From Mycobacterium deserti (GTDB lineage: Bacteria; Actinomycetota; Actinomycetes; Mycobacteriales; Mycobacteriaceae), in assembly GCF_025345615.1 (NCBI RefSeq), contig NZ_JAODWD010000003.1, forward strand, positions 744,001 to 808,000: DNA of 64,000 bases, read 5' to 3'. Every line of letters starts with the position of its first letter. Position 1 is the stretch's first letter. Position numbers and translations under genes: made by a program. A model generated the notes under the pieces. The model worked only from the letters and a program-made list of their open reading frames with translations, ran no database searches and was not told the DNA's origin. This document shows positions 28,039-39,208 of this stretch, in pieces.

Positions 28039-29993
28039 CGGGTGTCGCCCATGACCAAACCCTCGCGTCGTGGGTCGGCACCGCCGATCAGGCCGGGGTC
28101 GTCGCGGGCGATCGCCGAAAGGCCGCTCGACTGATCGGCCAAATCGACCTGGTGCCCGAGTTTGCGCAGGCCCTGCACGAGCGGGTCGTGGTCGCCGTTG
28201 TCGGAGATGTCGATGATCGGGTGCTCACCACCGACGTTGGTCTTCGGTGTGTTCGCCGCACCGAAATCGACGGATGACACCGCCTGCTGCGGGTTGAGGC
28301 CCCAATCCAGCATGCTGACAAGCGTTTTCACGACGAACTGAATGATCACCGAACCGCCCGGTGAGCCCAGAACCGCGTACAGCGGGCCGCGGTCCTGACC
28401 CGCAGCGGGCTGTCCGAAGACGAGGGTCGGGGCCATGGTGCTGCGCGGCCGCTTGCCCGGCTGGATGCGGTTGGCCACCGGTGCCCCGTCCGGGCCTGCG
28501 GGTTCTGCCGAGAAGTCGGTCAGCTGGTTGTTGAGAATGAACCCGTCGACCATGTGGAACGACCCGAACGCCGATTCCACCGTCGTGGTCAGCGACGCTG
28601 CGTTGCCCTGCGCGTCGACGATGCTGATCTGACTGGTGCCGTGCTCGGGGGTCGGCGGCGCCAGCGCGGTCGGCGGTCCGAACTCGCCCGGCTTCGCGGT
28701 GCCCATGGTGCGCTCCTGCGAGATCAGGGCCGCGCGCCCCGCGAGATAGTCGCTACCGAGCAGGGTGTTGGGTGAGCCGCCCGGCAGTGGCACGAAATCG
28801 GTATCCGCGACGTACTTGTCGCGATCGGCGTAGGCAAGGCGCTCGGCCTCGGCGATCAGATGCACGCCCATCACCGACGGTCTGCCGCCGTTGAGGTCCA
28901 CGTCGGTGGGTTTGTGGTCGGCCATCGGGAAGCGCTCGAGCATCCCCAACGTCGCGGCCACGGCGATACCGCCGGACGACGGGGGAGGCATCCCGCAGAC
29001 CTCCCGGCCGCGGTACGGCGCGCACAGGGGTTCGCGCTTCTTGACGGTGTATCCCGACAGGTCCTCCAACGCCAGCTGGCCGGGTGTACGGCCACCCGCG
29101 GCGTCGGCCGCGGCTCGGACGATCGCCCTGGCGATCTCTCCGCTGTAGAACGACTGTGGGTCGGTTGCGATGACGCCCAACGTTTTCGAGTACGCAGGGT
29201 TCGTCAGACGCGTGCCCGAAGCCTTCGGGCTGCCGTCCGGGTTGAGAAAGTATTCGGCGGCCTGCGGATCGACCTTCAACTGGGGCGCGGCGTCTGCGAT
29301 GGCGGCCGCCAATCGCGGGCTGATGTCGAACCCGTCGTCGGCCAGCGTGACGGCGGGGGCGAACAGGTCGCGCCACCCCGTCTTGCCGTGCTCCGCGTGC
29401 ACGTCCTGCAGCAGTCGCAGGATCCCGGGCACGCCGATGGATCGCCCGGAGGCCCTGGCGTCCGGTTTCGGTTCGGTGCGGTCGGTGTCGGAGATCCAGC
29501 GCAGGTAATTCTCGGTGGCCGCAGCGGGCGCGGTCTCGCGGCCGTCGTAGGCCTGCACAGCACCCGACGCGGCGTCGAAGTACAGCAGGAAGCCGCCGCC
29601 GCCGATTCCCGAAGCCTGCGGTTCGACCAGACCCAGCACCGCCTGTGCGGTAACGAGCGCGTCGGCGGCCGTTCCGCCGTCGCGCAGCACTCCGCACGCG
29701 GCCTGCGTGGCCAGCGGATTCGCGGTCACCACCGCATAGCGGGAGGTGCGCACGGCCGTCATGTCGGTGCGGTAGCCGGTAGCGACCTCAGGATTGGTGG
29801 AGATGTTGCGCGAGGGGGTCGGCCCCGACGTTGGCGCGGGCGCCTTCGACGTCGGTGTGCCGTTGGCGATGATCTCGCATGGTCCCGCCGCGGCCGGAGG
29901 CGGCGCTTCGGTGTCCTCGGTGCCGCAACCGGCCAGCACCAATACCGCCCCCGCCAGCGGGGCCATCAGCTTCTTCAGCGAGGAGATCCGCAT
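28035..29993 (-). CDS. ggt: gamma-glutamyltransferase, lipoprotein form
   Basis: A 652-residue extracytoplasmic enzyme that cleaves or transfers the gamma-glutamyl group of glutathione-like peptides. The signal MRISSLKKLMAPLAGAVLVLAGC is a lipoprotein type with lipobox Cys23. Family motifs include GGTAADALVTAQAVLGLVEP, GIGGGGFLLYFD, the small-subunit start PEHGTSQISIVD where Thr would be the autoprocessing nucleophile, and RPRSTMAPTLVF. Precursor cleavage at that Thr is expected. ATG 29993 follows a TACGGT -10 element by 6 nt. It is divergent from uvrC and shares a 52-bp promoter spacer. Confidence 0.92.
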   Translation of the reverse strand: MRISSLKKLMAPLAGAVLVLAGCGTEDTEAPPPAAAGPCEIIANGTPTSKAPAPTSGPTPSRNISTNPEVATGYRTDMTAVRTSRYAVVTANPLATQAACGVLRDGGTAADALVTAQAVLGLVEPQASGIGGGGFLLYFDAASGAVQAYDGRETAPAAATENYLRWISDTDRTEPKPDARASGRSIGVPGILRLLQDVHAEHGKTGWRDLFAPAVTLADDGFDISPRLAAAIADAAPQLKVDPQAAEYFLNPDGSPKASGTRLTNPAYSKTLGVIATDPQSFYSGEIARAIVRAAADAAGGRTPGQLALEDLSGYTVKKREPLCAPYRGREVCGMPPPSSGGIAVAATLGMLERFPMADHKPTDVDLNGGRPSVMGVHLIAEAERLAYADRDKYVADTDFVPLPGGSPNTLLGSDYLAGRAALISQERTMGTAKPGEFGPPTALAPPTPEHGTSQISIVDAQGNAASLTTTVESAFGSFHMVDGFILNNQLTDFSAEPAGPDGAPVANRIQPGKRPRSTMAPTLVFGQPAAGQDRGPLYAVLGSPGGSVIIQFVVKTLVSMLDWGLNPQQAVSSVDFGAANTPKTNVGGEHPIIDISDNGDHDPLVQGLRKLGHQVDLADQSSGLSAIARDDPGLIGGADPRREGLVMGDTR

Positions 29994-29999
29994 CACTCG

Positions 30000-30005
30000 A
30001 CCGTA
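30000..30005 (-). promoter_or_regulatory. -10 element of ggt
   Basis: TACGGT on the minus strand, 6 nt before the ATG at 29993. Back-to-back with the uvrC -10 element only 28 bp away. Confidence 0.5.
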
Positions 30006-30033
30006 GTTGATCGGAGCCGTCCGACGGCGGCAG

Positions 30034-30039
30034 TAACCT
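30034..30039 (+). promoter_or_regulatory. -10 element of uvrC
   Basis: TAACCT, then 6 nt, then GTG at 30046. Leaderless layout. Confidence 0.55.
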
Positions 30040-30045
30040 GAATCC

Positions 30046-32031
30046 GTGCCCGATCCAGCGACGTACCGACCCGCTCCCGGGTCCATTCCCGTCGAACCGG
30101 GCGTCTACCGCTTCCGCGACCCGCACGGACGGGTCATCTACGTCGGCAAGGCCAAGAGTCTGCGCAGCCGGCTGAACTCCTACTTCGCCGACATCGCGAA
30201 CCTGGCCCCGCGGACGCGGCAGATGGTGATGGCAGCGGGCAGCGTCGAGTGGACCGTTGTCACCACCGAGGTCGAGGCGCTCCAGCTCGAGTACAACTGG
30301 ATCAAGGAGTTCGACCCGCGGTTCAACATCCGCTACCGCGATGACAAGTCCTACCCGGTGCTGGCCGTGACGCTCAACGAGGAATACCCGCGCCTGATGG
30401 TCTACCGCGGGGCACGGCGCAAGGGCGTGCGCTACTTCGGGCCGTACTCGCACGCGTGGGCCATCCGCGAGACACTGGACCTGCTCACCCGCGTCTTTCC
30501 CTCGCGAACGTGCTCGGCCGGAGTGTTCAAGCGGCACAGGCAAATCGACCGTCCGTGCCTGCTCGGATACATCGACAAGTGCTCTGCACCCTGCGTCAAT
30601 CGGGTGAGCGCAGAAGAGCACCGGCGGATCGTGCTGGATTTCTGCGACTTCCTCGCGGGCAAGACCGACCGGATGATCCGCGATCTGGAACGCCGGATGA
30701 ACAAGGCCGCCGAGGAACTGGACTTCGAGCGCGCCGCCAGGCTGCGTGACGATGTCGGAGCGCTCAAGCGGGCGCTGGAGAAACAGACGGTGGTCTTCGG
30801 CGACGGCACGGACGCCGATGTGGTGGCGTTCGCCGACGACGAGTTGGAGGCCGCCGTCCAGGTGTTCCACGTCCGAGGCGGCCGGGTGCGCGGCCAGCGC
30901 GGCTGGATCGTCGAAAAGTCAGGTGAGCCGGGCGATTCCGACGGTCAGGAACAGCTCGTCGAGCAGTTCCTCACGCAGTTCTACGGCGACCAGGCCGAAC
31001 TGGGTGGTGCTGCGGACGAGTCGACGAACCCGGTCCCGCGACAGGTGCTGGTGCCCTGTCTGCCCGGGAACACCGACGAACTGGCGACGTGGCTGTCGGG
31101 CCTGCGCGGCTCGCGGGTGTCGATCCGGGTGCCGCAGCGGGGCGACAAACGCGCACTGGCCGAGACCGTGAAACGCAACGCTGCGGGCGCGCTGGCCCAG
31201 CACAAGCTCAAGCGCGCCGGCGACTTCACCGCCAGAACTGCTGCGCTGCAGAGCATTCAGGATGCGTTGGGGTTGGCTGACGCGCCGCTGCGTATCGAAT
31301 GTGTCGACATCAGCCATGTGCAGGGCACCGATGTGGTCGCATCGTTGGTGGTGTTCGAGGACGGGCTGCCGCGCAAGTCGGATTACCGGCATTACGCGAT
31401 CAGGGAGGCGGCGGGCGACGGCCGATCCGACGATGTCGCATCCATCGCGGAGGTGACCCGGCGGCGGTTCTATCGTCATCTTCAGGACATCAGTCACCCG
31501 ACAGAGCTTGCGCCGGAGGGCAAGTCGCGTAAGTTCGCGTATCCGCCCAATCTGTACGTCGTCGACGGCGGCGCGCCGCAGGTGAACGCCGCGCAGGCGG
31601 CGCTCGACGAGCTCGGGGTCACCGACGTCGCGGTGATCGGGCTCGCGAAACGACTGGAAGAGGTGTGGGTGCCGTCCGAACCGGATCCCGTGATCATGCC
31701 GCGCAACAGTGAAGGACTTTACCTGCTGCAGCGAGTGCGCGATGAGGCGCACAGATTCGCGATCGCCTATCACCGCAGCAAGCGATCGAAGCGAATGACC
31801 GCCTCCGCGCTGGACTCGATTCGCGGGCTGGGGGAGCACCGTCGCAAGGCCCTGGTGATGCATTTCGGGTCGGTCGCGCGGTTGAAGGAGGCTACCGTCG
31901 AGGAGATCACCGCTGTACCGGGAATCGGGGTGGCGACCGCCAAAGCCGTGCTCGAGGCGCTTGGTGTGCCGGTCGATTCCGATGCGCCAGAACCGGTTGT
32001 CAGCGATGATCACAGCAGGGCATCGGGATGA
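30046..32031 (+). CDS. uvrC: excinuclease ABC subunit C
   Basis: Makes both incisions in nucleotide excision repair together with UvrB. At 661 residues it has all domains: GIY-YIG nuclease ([25 protein letters not shown] region, about 20-45), a cysteine cluster ([28 protein letters not shown]), the UvrB-interacting UVR motif ([19 protein letters not shown]), the RNase H-like C-terminal nuclease ([20 protein letters not shown]) and terminal helix-hairpin-helix motifs ([25 protein letters not shown]). GTG at 30046 is leaderless by promoter position. Its stop overlaps the rapZ ATG (ATGA). Confidence 0.96.
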   Translation: MPDPATYRPAPGSIPVEPGVYRFRDPHGRVIYVGKAKSLRSRLNSYFADIANLAPRTRQMVMAAGSVEWTVVTTEVEALQLEYNWIKEFDPRFNIRYRDDKSYPVLAVTLNEEYPRLMVYRGARRKGVRYFGPYSHAWAIRETLDLLTRVFPSRTCSAGVFKRHRQIDRPCLLGYIDKCSAPCVNRVSAEEHRRIVLDFCDFLAGKTDRMIRDLERRMNKAAEELDFERAARLRDDVGALKRALEKQTVVFGDGTDADVVAFADDELEAAVQVFHVRGGRVRGQRGWIVEKSGEPGDSDGQEQLVEQFLTQFYGDQAELGGAADESTNPVPRQVLVPCLPGNTDELATWLSGLRGSRVSIRVPQRGDKRALAETVKRNAAGALAQHKLKRAGDFTARTAALQSIQDALGLADAPLRIECVDISHVQGTDVVASLVVFEDGLPRKSDYRHYAIREAAGDGRSDDVASIAEVTRRRFYRHLQDISHPTELAPEGKSRKFAYPPNLYVVDGGAPQVNAAQAALDELGVTDVAVIGLAKRLEEVWVPSEPDPVIMPRNSEGLYLLQRVRDEAHRFAIAYHRSKRSKRMTASALDSIRGLGEHRRKALVMHFGSVARLKEATVEEITAVPGIGVATAKAVLEALGVPVDSDAPEPVVSDDHSRASG

Positions 32032-32954
32032 CAGAGCAGAATATGCGCGACGACACGGGCGGGGAGGCGGGAATCAGCGCGGACGCCGAGTCGGGCATCG
32101 ACGTCGTGCTCGTCACCGGCCTCTCCGGTGCCGGTCGCGGAACCGCGGCAAAGGTGCTCGAAGACGTCGGCTGGTATGTCGCCGACAATCTGCCGCCGGA
32201 GTTGATCGCGCGCATGGTCGAACTCGGACTGGCGGCCGGATCGCGGATCACCCAGCTAGCGGTCGTGATGGACGTCCGGTCACACGGTTTCACCGGTGAC
32301 CTGGACTGGGTGCGCACCGAGTTGGCGACCCGTAACATCTCGCCTCGAGTGTTGTTTCTGGAGGCGTCCGACGACATCCTGGTGCGCCGTTACGAACAGA
32401 ACCGTCGCAGCCATCCGCTGCAGGGGAATCAGACGCTCGCAGAGGGTATCGCTGCCGAGCGCGCCCTCCTTGCGCCGGTGCGAGCGGCCGCCGACCTGGT
32501 GATCGACACGTCCAAGTTGTCTGTGCCCGCATTGCGGGAAAGCATCGAACGGGCCTTCGGCGGGGAGACTGTCGCGGACACGAGCGTCACGGTGGAGTCG
32601 TTCGGCTATAAATACGGCTTGCCGATGGACGCGGACACGGTCATGGACGTGCGGTTCCTGCCCAACCCGCACTGGGTGGACGAATTGCGGCCCCATACCG
32701 GGCAGCACGAGGCGGTCCGCGACTACGTCCTGGGCCAACCGGGCGCCGTCGAGTTCCTCGACACCTACCATCAACTGTTGGACGTCGTCATCGACGGTTA
32801 CCGCCGGGAGGGAAAGCGCTACATGACCGTTGCCATCGGCTGCACCGGCGGCAAGCACCGCAGCGTCGCGATGGCCGAGGCCCTGGCGGCTCGCCTGCAG
32901 GGCGGTGAGAATCTCACGGTGCGGGTGTTGCACCGGGATCTGGGCCGCGAATGA
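32028..32954 (+). CDS. rapZ: RapZ/YvcJ-type nucleotide-binding protein
   Basis: A 308-residue RapZ-family protein. In E. coli RapZ is an RNA-binding adaptor controlling GlmZ; the mycobacterial role is unknown. After an unstructured acidic N-terminus of about 22 residues, the P-loop reads [13 protein letters not shown], with Arg where Walker A normally has Lys. The Walker B-like VMDVRSHGF follows. The C-terminal RapZ domain has [13 protein letters not shown] and the conserved [11 protein letters not shown]. It is fused by 4-bp overlaps to uvrC and cuvA, the stable actinobacterial uvrC-rapZ-yvcK-whiA cluster. Confidence 0.93.
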   Translation: MTEQNMRDDTGGEAGISADAESGIDVVLVTGLSGAGRGTAAKVLEDVGWYVADNLPPELIARMVELGLAAGSRITQLAVVMDVRSHGFTGDLDWVRTELATRNISPRVLFLEASDDILVRRYEQNRRSHPLQGNQTLAEGIAAERALLAPVRAAADLVIDTSKLSVPALRESIERAFGGETVADTSVTVESFGYKYGLPMDADTVMDVRFLPNPHWVDELRPHTGQHEAVRDYVLGQPGAVEFLDTYHQLLDVVIDGYRREGKRYMTVAIGCTGGKHRSVAMAEALAARLQGGENLTVRVLHRDLGRE

Positions 32955-33973
32955 GCCCGCGCATCGTCGCGCTGGGCGGCGGCCACGGTCTCTACGCCAC
33001 ACTGTCGGCGGCACGTAGGCTCACACCGCACGTCACGGCCATCGTCACGGTCGCCGACGACGGCGGTTCGTCGGGCCGGCTGCGCAGCGAACTCGATGTG
33101 GTGCCGCCGGGCGATCTTCGAATGGCATTGGCGGCGTTGGCATCTGACAGTCCCCATGGGCGGCTGTGGGCCACCATCATTCAGCATCGATTCGGTGGCA
33201 GCGGAGCACTCGCCGGCCACCCGATCGGCAACCTCATCCTGGCCGGCCTCAACGAGGTGCTGGCCGATCCGGTGGCTGCGCTCGACGAACTGGGTCGCAT
33301 TCTCGGCGTCAAGGGCCGGGTGTTGCCGATGAGCCCGGTCGGTCTGAGTATCGAGGCGGACGTGGCGGGCCTGGAGTCCGACCCCAGGATGTCGCGGGTG
33401 ATCCGCGGACAGGTGGCGATCGCCACCACGGTGGGCAAGGTGCGACGGGTTCGGCTGCTGCCGGGCGATCCACCGGCAACCCGGCAGGCCGTGGACGCGA
33501 TCATGTCCGCCGATCTGGTGGTGCTCGGGCCGGGTTCCTGGTTCACCAGCGTGATCCCGCACGTGCTGGTGCCGCAGCTGGCTTCGGCCCTGCAGTCGTC
33601 CCCGGCTCGGCGGGCGTTGGTGCTGAACCTGGTTGCCGAGCCGGGCGAGACGGCGGGCTTCTCCGTCGAACGCCACATCCACGTGTTGTCCCAGCATGCC
33701 CCCGCGTTCACCGTCCATGACATCGTCGTCGACTCGAGCCGGGTGCCCGGCGAGCGCGAGCGTGAACAGTTGCGGCGCACCGCGAACATCCTCGCGGCCC
33801 GCGTGGAGTTTGCTGACGTATCCAGACCTGGTACACCTTTACATGACCCGGCGAGGTTGGCCGCGGCGCTGGAAGGTGTATTGCTGCGCGGGTCGACGCC
33901 GGCCCCGGCCGTCCAGCAGCCGACCGTGCCCACCCCAGCGAATGGACCGAGAGGTGACGACCCGTGGCGATGA
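32951..33973 (+). CDS. cuvA: YvcK/CuvA family protein (gluconeogenesis factor)
   Basis: A 340-residue CofD-like Rossmann protein. The N-terminal nucleotide-binding [12 protein letters not shown] is followed by [14 protein letters not shown] and [12 protein letters not shown], and the central [15 protein letters not shown] segment is the family hallmark. YvcK homologues bind UDP-sugars and support growth on gluconeogenic carbon and cell-envelope maintenance; CuvA does this in mycobacteria. The N-terminus overlaps rapZ by 4 bp, and the C-terminal 30 residues are a Pro-rich tail overlapping whiA by 10 bp. Confidence 0.93.
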   Translation: MSPRIVALGGGHGLYATLSAARRLTPHVTAIVTVADDGGSSGRLRSELDVVPPGDLRMALAALASDSPHGRLWATIIQHRFGGSGALAGHPIGNLILAGLNEVLADPVAALDELGRILGVKGRVLPMSPVGLSIEADVAGLESDPRMSRVIRGQVAIATTVGKVRRVRLLPGDPPATRQAVDAIMSADLVVLGPGSWFTSVIPHVLVPQLASALQSSPARRALVLNLVAEPGETAGFSVERHIHVLSQHAPAFTVHDIVVDSSRVPGEREREQLRRTANILAARVEFADVSRPGTPLHDPARLAAALEGVLLRGSTPAPAVQQPTVPTPANGPRGDDPWR

Positions 33974-34947
33974 CAGCCGAGGTCAAAGACGAGCTGAGCC
34001 GGTTGGTGGTCAACTCCGTCAGCGCCCGCCGGGCCGAGGTGGCCTCACTGTTGCGCTTCGCCGGGGGACTGCACATCGTCTCGGGGCGCGTCGTGGTCGA
34101 GGCCGAGGTCGATCTGGGCATCATCGCGCGGCGACTGCGCAAGGACATCTACGACCTGTATGGCTACAACGCGGTGGTTCATGTGTTGTCGGCCAGTGGC
34201 ATTCGGAAGAACACGCGCTATGTGGTGCGGGTGGCCAAGGACGGTGAGGCGCTGGCCCGCCAGACCGGATTGCTCGACCTGCGCGGGCGACCGGTGCGTG
34301 GATTGCCCGCACAGGTCGTCGGCGGCAGCGTTGCCGACGCCGAAGCTGCTTGGCGCGGAGCGTTTCTGGCGCATGGATCGCTGACCGAACCAGGGCGGTC
34401 TTCGGCGTTGGAGGTCAGCTGCCCGGGCCCGGAGGCCGCGTTGGCGTTGGTGGGCGCTGCGCGGCGTCTCGGGGTGTCGGCGAAGGCCCGCGAGGTACGG
34501 GGCGCCGACCGGGTGGTGGTGCGCGACGGTGAAGCCATCGGCGCCCTGCTGACGCGGATGGGCGCCCAGGACACCAGGCTGACGTGGGAGGAGCGTCGGA
34601 TGCGCCGCGAGGTGCGCGCCACCGCCAATCGGTTGGCGAACTTCGACGACGCGAACCTGCGGCGGTCGGCGCGAGCCGCGGTTGCGGCGGCGGCCCGGGT
34701 GGAGCGCGCGCTGGAGATCCTCGGCGACACTGTGCCCGACCACCTCTCGGCGGCGGGCAAGCTGCGCGTGGAGCACCGGCAGGCCTCACTGGAGGAGCTG
34801 GGCCGCCTCGCCGATCCGCCGATGACGAAAGACGCTGTCGCTGGCCGTATTCGGCGTTTGCTGTCGATGGCCGATCGCAAGGCGAAACAGGACGGCATTC
34901 CCGACACCGAGTCGGCCGTCACACCAGATCTGCTCGAGGACGCCTGA
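33964..34947 (+). CDS. whiA: sporulation/cell-division regulator WhiA
   Basis: A 327-residue DNA-binding protein with a degenerate LAGLIDADG-homing-endonuclease-like N-terminal domain ([20 protein letters not shown], then [20 protein letters not shown]). The C-terminal helix-turn-helix region has [25 protein letters not shown]. WhiA controls division genes in Streptomyces with WhiB; it is widespread in Gram-positive bacteria. GTG 33964 has a GAGAGG site at 9-nt spacing; ATG 33970 is the alternative and matches homologous N-termini. The next gene starts 5 nt after the stop. Confidence 0.95.
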   Translation: MAMTAEVKDELSRLVVNSVSARRAEVASLLRFAGGLHIVSGRVVVEAEVDLGIIARRLRKDIYDLYGYNAVVHVLSASGIRKNTRYVVRVAKDGEALARQTGLLDLRGRPVRGLPAQVVGGSVADAEAAWRGAFLAHGSLTEPGRSSALEVSCPGPEAALALVGAARRLGVSAKAREVRGADRVVVRDGEAIGALLTRMGAQDTRLTWEERRMRREVRATANRLANFDDANLRRSARAAVAAAARVERALEILGDTVPDHLSAAGKLRVEHRQASLEELGRLADPPMTKDAVAGRIRRLLSMADRKAKQDGIPDTESAVTPDLLEDA

Positions 34948-34952
34948 CGCAG

Positions 34953-35666
34953 ATGGAGACGTTGAGGGTCGGTGCAGCTTTCCCCGATCCGCCGTTCAAC
35001 GGCATGCCGGACGACAGCGGCCTCGACATCGACCTGATGACGGAGCTGGCCAAAAAGCTCGGCGCCACAGTGCAGTTCATTCCTCACGAGGGCGCCGACT
35101 TCAACGGCATCTTCGATGCGCTCAACTTCGGCGCGTACGACTGCGTGGCCGCGGGCACCACGGTGACGACCGAGCGCGAGGGGCTGGCCGACTTCGTTCC
35201 GCCCTATCTCATCTCCGGTCAGTCCTTGGCCGTCGACACCAGGCGTCTCCCGCGCGTCATGTCGGTCAACGACCTCGATGGCCTGACCGTCGGCGTGCAG
35301 CGGGGCGACACCAGTCAGGCGATCGCCCAGCGCCTCGTCGACGACGGCAAAGCCGCCGCCGTGCGCGTGTACGAGTACGGCGCCATTCGCACCGCGCTGA
35401 CCGACCTCACCGTCGGGGTTTGCGACGCGGTGATGAAGGTTGCCCCGGTGCTCACCGAGTTGGTCAAGCCGGTGAGCGGCGTCGAGGTCGTCGCGCGGGG
35501 CATTTCCGTCGAGAACATCGCCATTGCCGTCGCCCGGGGAAATCAGGTAATGCTCGGCCGGCTGACCGTCGCGCAGGCCGAACTGGAGGACGACGGCACG
35601 CTGCAGCGGATCCGCCGCAAGTGGCTCGGCAACCCCTACGCGGACCAGGCGCTGGCGGTGCACTGA
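34953..35666 (+). CDS. solute-binding-protein family 3-like protein without signal peptide
   Basis: A 237-residue periplasmic-binding fold of the amino-acid-binding type. Features are LRVGAAFPDPPFNGMPDDSGLDIDLMTELAKKLG at the N-terminus, YDCVAAGTTVTTEREGLADFVPPYL in the ligand site, LDGLTVGVQRGDTSQAIA as lobe 2, and a C-terminal RIRRKWLGNPY. It starts directly at the first strand: MET-LRVGAAF has no signal peptide, lipobox or membrane anchor. No in-frame upstream start could add one, because whiA occupies that space. It is therefore predicted cytoplasmic, perhaps a ligand sensor or cyclohexadienyl-dehydratase-like enzyme. ATG 34953 lies 5 nt after whiA. Confidence 0.8.
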   Translation: METLRVGAAFPDPPFNGMPDDSGLDIDLMTELAKKLGATVQFIPHEGADFNGIFDALNFGAYDCVAAGTTVTTEREGLADFVPPYLISGQSLAVDTRRLPRVMSVNDLDGLTVGVQRGDTSQAIAQRLVDDGKAAAVRVYEYGAIRTALTDLTVGVCDAVMKVAPVLTELVKPVSGVEVVARGISVENIAIAVARGNQVMLGRLTVAQAELEDDGTLQRIRRKWLGNPYADQALAVH

Positions 35667-35711
35667 CCAGGCCGCACGTGGCGGTTGTCACACCACTAGG
35701 CTGGTCGGTGA

Positions 35712-36764
<1,053 letters not shown>

Positions 36765-36766
36765 CC

Positions 36767-37981
36767 GTGGCTGTCCGGTCCCTCGACGACCTTCTGGCCG
36801 AAGGAGTTTCGGGGCGCGGCGTTCTGGTGCGCTCGGACCTCAACGTGCCCCTCGACGACGACGACGGCACGATCACCGATCCCGGCCGCATCATCGCGTC
36901 GGTGCCCACTCTCAAGGCACTGTCCGACGCGGGCGCCAAGGTCGTCGTCACGGCGCACCTCGGCAGGCCCAAGGATGGTCCGGACCCGAAATACTCGCTC
37001 GCCCCGGTGGCGAAAGCGTTGGGGGACCAGCTCGGTCGACACGTCCAGCTCGCCGGCGACGTGGTCGGTACCGACGCGTTGGCGCGCTCCGAGGGCCTGA
37101 CCGACGGCGATGTCCTGTTGTTGGAGAACATTCGCTTCGACAAGCGGGAGACCAGCAAGGACGATGCCGAGCGCGTGGCGCTGGCCAAGCAACTCGTCGA
37201 ACTGGTCGGTGACGACGGGGCTTTCGTCTCCGACGGCTTCGGCGTCGTACACCGCAAGCAGGCGTCGGTGTACGACGTGGCTACACTGCTGCCGCATTAT
37301 GCAGGCACCTTGGTGGGCGCCGAGATCAAGGTGCTCGAGCAGCTCACCAGTTCGACCGACCGGCCGTACGCCGTGGTTCTCGGCGGTTCCAAGGTGTCGG
37401 ACAAGCTGGCGGTCATCGAGTCGCTTGCCGAGAAAGCCGACAGTCTGGTCATCGGCGGCGGAATGTGCTTCACATTCCTTGCCTCGCAGGGGGTTTCGGT
37501 TGGTAGTTCGCTGCTCGAAGAGGGCATGATCGACACCTGCCGCAAGCTGCTCGAGACCTACGGCGACGTGATCCATGTGCCGGTCGACATCGTCGTCGCT
37601 GACGAGTTCAAGGCAGACTCGCCGTCGGAAGTCGTTGCCGCCGATCGCATTCCCGAAGGGAAGATGGGCCTCGACATCGGACCGGAGTCGGTGAAGCGAT
37701 TCACCGCGCTGCTGTCCAACGCCAGGACCGTGTTCTGGAACGGCCCGATGGGTGTGTTCGAGTTCCCGGCGTTCGCCGCGGGTACCAAGGGGGTCGCTGA
37801 GGCGATCATCGCCGCGACGGGCAAGGGCGCGTTCAGTGTGGTCGGCGGTGGCGATTCCGCGGCCGCCGTGCGTCAACTCGGCCTCGCCGAAGACGGCTTC
37901 TCGCACATTTCCACCGGAGGCGGGGCGTCGCTGGAATACCTTGAGGGCAAAACTCTGCCCGGCATCGAAGTCCTCGACTAG
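36767..37981 (+). CDS. pgk: phosphoglycerate kinase
   Basis: Substrate-level ATP formation from 1,3-bisphosphoglycerate. It has 404 residues in two Rossmann lobes: N-terminal [14 protein letters not shown] and [16 protein letters not shown] bind phosphoglycerate, [15 protein letters not shown] forms the hinge region, and C-terminal [17 protein letters not shown] with [14 protein letters not shown] binds nucleotide. GTG at 36767 lies 2 nt after the gap stop. tpiA follows after 8 nt. Confidence 0.97.
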   Translation: MAVRSLDDLLAEGVSGRGVLVRSDLNVPLDDDDGTITDPGRIIASVPTLKALSDAGAKVVVTAHLGRPKDGPDPKYSLAPVAKALGDQLGRHVQLAGDVVGTDALARSEGLTDGDVLLLENIRFDKRETSKDDAERVALAKQLVELVGDDGAFVSDGFGVVHRKQASVYDVATLLPHYAGTLVGAEIKVLEQLTSSTDRPYAVVLGGSKVSDKLAVIESLAEKADSLVIGGGMCFTFLASQGVSVGSSLLEEGMIDTCRKLLETYGDVIHVPVDIVVADEFKADSPSEVVAADRIPEGKMGLDIGPESVKRFTALLSNARTVFWNGPMGVFEFPAFAAGTKGVAEAIIAATGKGAFSVVGGGDSAAAVRQLGLAEDGFSHISTGGGASLEYLEGKTLPGIEVLD

Positions 37982-37989
37982 GAGACGCC

Positions 37990-38775
37990 GTGTCCCGTAA
38001 GCCGCTCATCGCTGGCAACTGGAAGATGAACCTCAACCACTTCGAGGCCATCGCCCTAGTGCAGAAGATCGCCTTCTCGCTGCCGGACAAGTACTTCGAC
38101 AAGGTCGACGTCGCGGTCCTGCCGCCGTTCACCGACCTGCGCAGCGTGCAGACTCTGGTCGACGGCGACAAGCTTCGGCTCACCTACGGCGCTCAGGACG
38201 TGTCGCAGCACGAGTCCGGCGCCTACACCGGTGAGATCAGCGGTTCGTTCCTCGCCAAGCTCGGGTGCACCTACGTCGTCGTCGGGCACTCCGAGCGGCG
38301 CACCTACCACAGCGAGGACGACGCACTCGTCGCTGCGAAGGCCGCCGCTGCGTTCAAGCACGGACTCGTGCCGATCGTCTGCATCGGTGAACAGCTCGAG
38401 GTCCGCGAGGCGGGCGATCACGTCGCCCACAACGTCGAGATGCTGCGGGGCTCGCTGTCCGGGCTGTCCGCCGAACAAATCGGCCAGGCGGTCATCGCGT
38501 ACGAGCCGGTGTGGGCGATCGGCACCGGCCGGGTCGCGAGCGCCGCGGACGCGCAGGAGGTCTGCAAGGCCATTCGCGGAGAGCTCGGCTCGCTCGCGTC
38601 CCCGCAAGTCGCCGCCGGCGTGCGAGTGCTCTACGGCGGATCGGTCAACGCCAAGAACGTCGGCGAGATCGTCGCGCAGGAGGATGTGGACGGCGCCCTG
38701 GTCGGCGGAGCGTCTCTGGACGGCGAGCAGTTCGCGACGTTGTCGGCCATCGCCGCTGGTGGGCCGCTTCCTTGA
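37990..38775 (+). CDS. tpiA: triosephosphate isomerase
   Basis: Interconverts dihydroxyacetone phosphate and glyceraldehyde 3-phosphate. The 261-residue TIM barrel has catalytic K12 (GNWKMN), H100 (VVGHSERR) and E172 ([11 protein letters not shown]), and the phosphate-binding [12 protein letters not shown] at 37990 is preceded by AGGAG. The TGA stop is embedded in a TTGACA -35 element of the secG promoter. Confidence 0.97.
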   Translation: MSRKPLIAGNWKMNLNHFEAIALVQKIAFSLPDKYFDKVDVAVLPPFTDLRSVQTLVDGDKLRLTYGAQDVSQHESGAYTGEISGSFLAKLGCTYVVVGHSERRTYHSEDDALVAAKAAAAFKHGLVPIVCIGEQLEVREAGDHVAHNVEMLRGSLSGLSAEQIGQAVIAYEPVWAIGTGRVASAADAQEVCKAIRGELGSLASPQVAAGVRVLYGGSVNAKNVGEIVAQEDVDGALVGGASLDGEQFATLSAIAAGGPLP

Positions 38776-38798
38776 CAGCCCCCTGCGGCCTGTAGTCT
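38772..38798 (+). promoter_or_regulatory. secG promoter
   Basis: TTGACA (38772-38777) and TAGTCT (38793-38798) are separated by 15 bp, shorter than the usual 17. Seven nt separate the -10 from the secG ATG, a leaderless layout. The -35 includes the tpiA stop codon. Confidence 0.6.
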
Positions 38799-38805
38799 GG
38801 CGGCC

Positions 38806-39039
38806 ATGGTTTTAGCCCTGCAGATCACGCTGATCGTCACCAGCCTGCTGGTGGTGCTGCTCGTGCTGCTGCACCGCGCGAAGGGCGGCGGCCTGTCCAC
38901 CCTGTTCGGTGGCGGCGTCCAGTCCAGCCTGTCGGGGTCGACGGTCGTGGAGAAGAACCTGGACCGGGTCACGCTGTTCGTCACCGGCATCTGGCTGGTG
39001 TCCATCGTCGGCGTCGCGCTGCAGATCAAATACAGCTAA
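38806..39039 (+). CDS. secG: protein translocase subunit SecG
   Basis: A 77-residue subunit of the SecYEG channel with two membrane helices, LQITLIVTSLLVVLLVLLH and VTLFVTGIWLVSIVGVAL. The family loop between them, KGGGLSTLFGGG, is well conserved. It improves efficiency of preprotein translocation with SecA. It is regularly found after tpiA in actinobacteria. ATG at 38806 is positioned by its own promoter. Confidence 0.95.
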   Translation: MVLALQITLIVTSLLVVLLVLLHRAKGGGLSTLFGGGVQSSLSGSTVVEKNLDRVTLFVTGIWLVSIVGVALQIKYS

Positions 39040-39049
39040 GCCCCGAATA

Positions 39050-39090
39050 GGCCCCCGGTTGGTGCCGACGGCCCTTCGGCGGGTGGGGCC
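39050..39090 (+). terminator. nested stem, terminator-like, after secG
   Basis: GGCCCC (39050-39055) pairs with GGGGCC (39085-39090), enclosing a second stem GCCGA/TCGGC (39064-39080). It begins 11 nt after the secG stop. No T-run. Confidence 0.4.
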
Positions 39091-39196
39091 ATCTCGTCGG
39101 TCGGTTTGATGTCGTCAACCGCCCCCATTTCGGACACCTTGCCCATTTCTGAATCTGCTGGTCAGGGTTCGTCGTGCGAGGTGGTTGGCGGACGTC

Positions 39197-39202
39197 GATA
39201 CT
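39197..39202 (+). promoter_or_regulatory. possible -10 element of ppc
   Basis: GATACT ends 6 nt before the ATG at 39209, compatible with a leaderless ppc transcript. No Shine-Dalgarno is seen. Confidence 0.4.
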
Positions 39203-39208
39203 TGAGCG

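Noticed and set aside
39091..39208. Minus-strand frame antisense to the start of ppc
   Set aside because: Low-complexity product without start signal; the plus-strand ppc reading has clear family motifs.
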